Source of the DNA: Candidatus Rifleibacteriota bacterium
Lineage (GTDB): Bacteria; Muiribacteriota; Ozemobacteria; Ozemobacterales; Ozemobacteraceae
Assembly (NCBI GenBank): GCA_015233155.1
Contig: JADFYG010000007.1
Span: 10,929 to 74,928 of the forward strand
Direction of reading: 5' to 3'
Length of the DNA stretch: 64,000 bases
This document shows positions 61,454 through 64,000 of the stretch, piece by piece; position 1 is the stretch's first letter; the number at the start of each line of letters is the position of its first letter. The notes below the pieces were generated by a model. The model ran no database searches, had not been told where the DNA came from, and was given only the letters and a program-made list of their open reading frames with translations. The position numbers and the translations under genes were made by a program.

Positions 61454-62279
61454 CTACCCTGCTCCGTTCCGCACGTTCCATCAGTTCCTGATATGCGACA
61501 GTATAAGGCTTGGCATCGCCATTGGCGAAGATGCCCGTAACGATTTTTTCTTTCAGATCTTCGGGGGACATGTTTGCCGCACTCTCGATTGAAATCGCCC
61601 GGTCCTTGAGTGCCTTCATCATATCCGTTCCTTTGCCGGTTTTGTTGTAGAAGCTATACAGCGAAGGACAGGCTGTCATGGCTTCAATAACGGCAAAACC
61701 AGGCTTCATGATAGCTTCCTTGAAGTATTTCTCAATCTGGAAGGTATGAAAAGCCGTAGAACGCGCTACGTAGTTGGCACCCGCCGCAACCGCCAGCTTA
61801 CAGATATCGAAGGGCCGATCGATGTTTCCGTATGGGGCAGTGGCTGCATAAGCGCCAGTAGGCATCGTGGGTGAGTACTGGCCGCCGGTCATGCCGTAAA
61901 TGTTGTTATTTATCAGCACCATCTTGAGGTCTATGTTGCGACGGCATGCATGAATGAAATGATTGCCGCCGATTGCTGTCGCGTCTCCGTCACCACTGAT
62001 GACGATAACGGTAAGTTTGGGATTTCCAAGTTTTACACCGGTGGCAAAGGGAAGCGCCCGGCCATGCGTGCTGTGGAGAGAGCAAAAATCGAAATACACG
62101 GGGGCGCGGGAGGAACAACCGATACCTGAAACCATGACGATGTTGTCTCTCGATATTTTCAAGCTGTGAATTGCGCGGATGAGAGAGTTCATCACTACGC
62201 CATCGCCGCATCCCGGACACCAGACGTGAGGGAATTTCTTCTTGGGTCGTAAATATTGATGTACGATATCTTCCATCAT
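61437..62279 (-). CDS. korB: 2-oxoglutarate:ferredoxin oxidoreductase, beta subunit
   Basis: A 280-residue thiamine-pyrophosphate subunit. The [4Fe-4S] and TPP marks are HVWCPGCGDGVVMNSLIRAI, SGIGCSSRAPVY, and the Mg/TPP loop ISGDGDATAIGGNHFIHACR followed by NNNIYGMTGGQYSPTMPTG. It decarboxylates the oxo-acid and passes electrons to the cluster and ferredoxin. The neighbouring sucD makes 2-oxoglutarate the likely substrate. It starts 17 bases after the alpha gene. Confidence 0.94.
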   Translation of the reverse strand: MMEDIVHQYLRPKKKFPHVWCPGCGDGVVMNSLIRAIHSLKISRDNIVMVSGIGCSSRAPVYFDFCSLHSTHGRALPFATGVKLGNPKLTVIVISGDGDATAIGGNHFIHACRRNIDLKMVLINNNIYGMTGGQYSPTMPTGAYAATAPYGNIDRPFDICKLAVAAGANYVARSTAFHTFQIEKYFKEAIMKPGFAVIEAMTACPSLYSFYNKTGKGTDMMKALKDRAISIESAANMSPEDLKEKIVTGIFANGDAKPYTVAYQELMERAERSRVDEESI

Positions 62280-62296
62280 AATGAATTCACCTTTTC

Positions 62297-63457
62297 CTAT
62301 TTGAGATGCGTCAGGATTTCATCGGGAGTGATGAAAACGCCGTCATACTTGTTGATGCCCTTGATCTTGCCATGACCAGCTGCGGCACGCGACACTTCAT
62401 TGATGATCTGGCCCATATTCAACTCGACCACGAAGATGTTTTCGATTTTTTTGGCAAGTCTGGCTACGACTTTGTCAGCAAACGGCCAAACTGTTATCAG
62501 CTGTAACACGCCGATTTTCAAGCCCTTTTTGCGTCCCTTTTCCATGGCGCCGAGGCAGGTTCTGACTGTGGTTCCGAAGGCGATAAGCAAGAAGTCGGCA
62601 TCATCGGTATTCCACTCTTTGACCTTAATGATATCGTCGAGATTGTTATATATCTTCCGATGAATTCGGTCCATATATGGAACCACTTCATCCTGGCGAC
62701 TAGTCGGAAAACCATTTTCATCGTGATTCAGGCCGGTGATATGAAAACGATATCCTTTTTCATTTCCGTAGGGTTCAAATGGCGGAACATCACCGAAGCG
62801 TGTGTCGAAACTGCGGAAATCGGACGGTTCAACGGTTGCGCGTGTGCGATTGAAAAGCTTCATTTCACTTTCATGAGGGAGGGTGATTTTCTCCCGCATG
62901 TGGGCCACAGTTTCATCCATCAGAAGTATTACGGGGGTGCGATATTTTTCTGATGTATTGATGGCTGTAATCGTCAGTTCCGCTGTTTCTTCAACCGAGC
63001 AGGGGGAATAAACGACGATTGGATGATCGCCGTGTGTTCCCCAACGCGTCTGCATGACGTCACCCTGGGAAACCTGCGTCGGAAGGCCGGTACTTGGGCC
63101 AGCACGCTGGACATTTACGATAAGACAAGGGACTTCGTTCATGCAGGCATAACCAATGTTTTCCTGTTTCAGAGAGAACCCCGGGCCGCTTGTGGCAGTC
63201 AGGGTTTTAACTCCAGTCATGGATGCGCCGATTATTGCCGCCATAGCAGCGATTTCATCTTCCATCTGAATGAAGCGCCCGCCGTACATAGGCAGCTTTT
63301 CAGCCAACACCTGGGCAATTTCAGAAGACGGGGTGATCGGATATCCGGCAAAGAATCTTACGCCAGCCGCCAATGCCGCTTCAGCACAAGCCTCATTCCC
63401 TTGAACAAAACCAACTTTTCGACCGTCTTTGTCTTTGTACAATTTATAGAAAAGCAT
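62297..63457 (-). CDS. korA: 2-oxoglutarate:ferredoxin oxidoreductase, alpha subunit
   Basis: A 386-residue alpha chain. GYPITPSSEIAQVLAEKLP, EDEIAAMAAIIGASMTG, TATSGPGFSLKQENIGYA and NVQRAGPSTGLPTQVSQGD are the 2-oxoacid:acceptor oxidoreductase signature, the last being typical for 2-oxoglutarate enzymes. It binds the oxo-acid and part of TPP. The reaction is reversible: 2-oxoglutarate + CoA to succinyl-CoA + CO2 + reduced ferredoxin. It directly abuts the ferredoxin-like gene, without a base between the two. Confidence 0.94.
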   Translation of the reverse strand: MLFYKLYKDKDGRKVGFVQGNEACAEAALAAGVRFFAGYPITPSSEIAQVLAEKLPMYGGRFIQMEDEIAAMAAIIGASMTGVKTLTATSGPGFSLKQENIGYACMNEVPCLIVNVQRAGPSTGLPTQVSQGDVMQTRWGTHGDHPIVVYSPCSVEETAELTITAINTSEKYRTPVILLMDETVAHMREKITLPHESEMKLFNRTRATVEPSDFRSFDTRFGDVPPFEPYGNEKGYRFHITGLNHDENGFPTSRQDEVVPYMDRIHRKIYNNLDDIIKVKEWNTDDADFLLIAFGTTVRTCLGAMEKGRKKGLKIGVLQLITVWPFADKVVARLAKKIENIFVVELNMGQIINEVSRAAAGHGKIKGINKYDGVFITPDEILTHLK

Positions 63458-63688
63458 TTATCTGTCCTCGAAATCTTTAAGGGTTTTGGGGTCTGGAATT
63501 ACAGCAAAGTCGGGGCAAAGATTGATACACATCCTGCACTCTATGCATTTTTCCAGATCTACGGGGTCTGGGTAACCGTCCGGGCCGATCTTGAAAACGG
63601 TCTTTGGACAGAATTCAACACACATGTAACATTTTTTACACCAGTTCTTCTTGATGACTATGTATTTCTCTTTGTTATCTTTACTCAT
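63458..63688 (-). CDS. korD: 2-oxoglutarate:ferredoxin oxidoreductase, delta (2[4Fe-4S]) subunit
   Basis: A 76-residue ferredoxin-like protein with two CxxCxxCxxxCP clusters: CKKCYMCVEFCP and CIECRMCINLCP. It transfers electrons from the TPP subunit to external ferredoxin. The stop directly meets the korA start, and the gene lies 34 bases after sucD, so sucD-korDABC form one transcript. Confidence 0.93.
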   Translation of the reverse strand: MSKDNKEKYIVIKKNWCKKCYMCVEFCPKTVFKIGPDGYPDPVDLEKCIECRMCINLCPDFAVIPDPKTLKDFEDR

Positions 63689-63722
63689 GGCTTCTCCGGA
63701 TCTTCAATTGAAATAAGAATCA

Positions 63723-64000
63723 TTACAGTATTTTCTTTACCAGGTCGGCTATTTCGATCGGGACATTGGCAACTCTTATATTTGCATCTTCGAGGGCCTT
63801 TATCTTACTCGCAGCCGTGCCTTTTCCCCCGGAAATAATTGCTCCGGCGTGTCCCATGCGTTTCTCGGCAGGAGCGGTTTTCCCGGCGATGAAAGCCACT
63901 GCCGGTTTTCCCAATTCGCTGGCAACATATGCAGCAGCCTTTTCTTCCTCGGTTCCTCCGATTTCACCGATGAGAACGACAGCTTTGGTCTCGGGATCGT
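63723..64000 (-). CDS. sucD: Succinyl-CoA synthetase alpha subunit, C-terminal end (runs off window)
   Basis: Only the last 92 or so residues are visible. They read [20 protein letters not shown], then [20 protein letters not shown] and [20 protein letters not shown], which holds the phosphohistidine of GHAGAI. The chain catalyses succinyl-CoA + ADP/GDP + Pi to succinate + CoA + ATP/GTP. The N-terminal part and probably sucC lie beyond base 64000. Its product link with korDABC is direct. Confidence 0.93.
   Translation of the reverse strand, partial: DPETKAVVLIGEIGGTEEEKAAAYVASELGKPAVAFIAGKTAPAEKRMGHAGAIISGGKGTAASKIKALEDANIRVANVPIEIADLVKKIL

Noticed and set aside
53017..64000. Reductive TCA cycle for autotrophy
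   Set aside because: Kor, Suc, Fum and Mdh fit either direction, but no ATP-citrate lyase or citryl-CoA pair is visible and a PrpC-type synthase is; the claim is not supported.
1..64000. tRNA or rRNA genes
   Set aside because: I looked through the intergenic gaps for T-loop-like GGTTCGAATCC strings in a cloverleaf setting and for rRNA signature strings and found none; a scan with a covariance model would settle it.

Overview
The window reads as a chromosomal segment of a Gram-negative-type bacterium with a mostly anaerobic or facultative central metabolism. Signs of this are a Tat translocase subunit, many Sec-type signal peptides, a probable lipoprotein, multihaem c-type cytochrome chemistry, a ferredoxin-linked 2-oxoglutarate oxidoreductase, an iron-sulfur two-subunit fumarase and a pyrophosphate-type phosphofructokinase. 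I could not place the organism from sequence alone. The mix of deltaproteobacteria-like metabolism, a large secreted-protein load and many intergenic palindromic repeats would fit a deep-branching or candidate phylum (a Riflebacteria-like lineage is a guess). I saw no rRNA, tRNA, CRISPR array, prophage or intact transposase.

Layout. 0-7 kb: the 5' end of nadE, a tatA/TPR-protein pair, a chagasin-type protease inhibitor, leuCD and a DUF4143 ATPase. 7-13.2 kb: small secreted proteins, a subtilisin-type protease and a secreted phospholipase-D-family protein with an unknown partner. 13.6-15.6 kb: a tetrahaem cytochrome translationally coupled to a chemoreceptor whose sensor domain carries its own haem-binding motif. 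15.7-24.7 kb (minus strand): a peroxiredoxin, then a block of secreted proteins (coiled-coil protein, clostripain-like protease, EndoU-like ribonuclease, ComEC-like metallo-beta-lactamase-fold protein) and a DUF2723 membrane protein. 25-32.7 kb (plus strand): PPi-phosphofructokinase, an RNA m5U methyltransferase, queD, a glycosyltransferase, a variant glycerophosphodiesterase and rocD. 32.9-38 kb: one giant lipoprotein-like protein with Ig-like domains and 12 NHL repeats.

38-45 kb holds the PEP/pyruvate/oxaloacetate node: ATP-type PEP carboxykinase coupled to an aspartate-type aminotransferase, malic enzyme, and a second, GTP-type PEP carboxykinase. 45.3-52.1 kb holds most of the pantothenate/CoA pathway in unusual form: a PanB-PanC fusion, a CoaBC whose CoaB half resembles the stand-alone streptococcal type, a DUF2520 protein that is a candidate ketopantoate reductase (PanG), and type III pantothenate kinase. 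52.2-64 kb is a minus-strand run of TCA and methylcitrate genes: a sirohaem domain protein, prpD-prpC-prpB, a CitE-like lyase, mdh, fumarase beta and alpha, korCBAD and the end of sucD. Together these genes would oxidise propionyl-CoA to pyruvate plus succinate, run a ferredoxin-linked C4/C5 branch of the TCA cycle, and exchange carbon with PEP.

Intergenic DNA is rich in short repeats. At least two MITE-like families have terminal inverted repeats and apparent 7-8 bp target duplications. There are also REP-like GC palindromes flanked by CTTGCAA ends, and a repeat built on the phrase CTGTGTCCATC. Several long perfect hairpins act as likely terminators.
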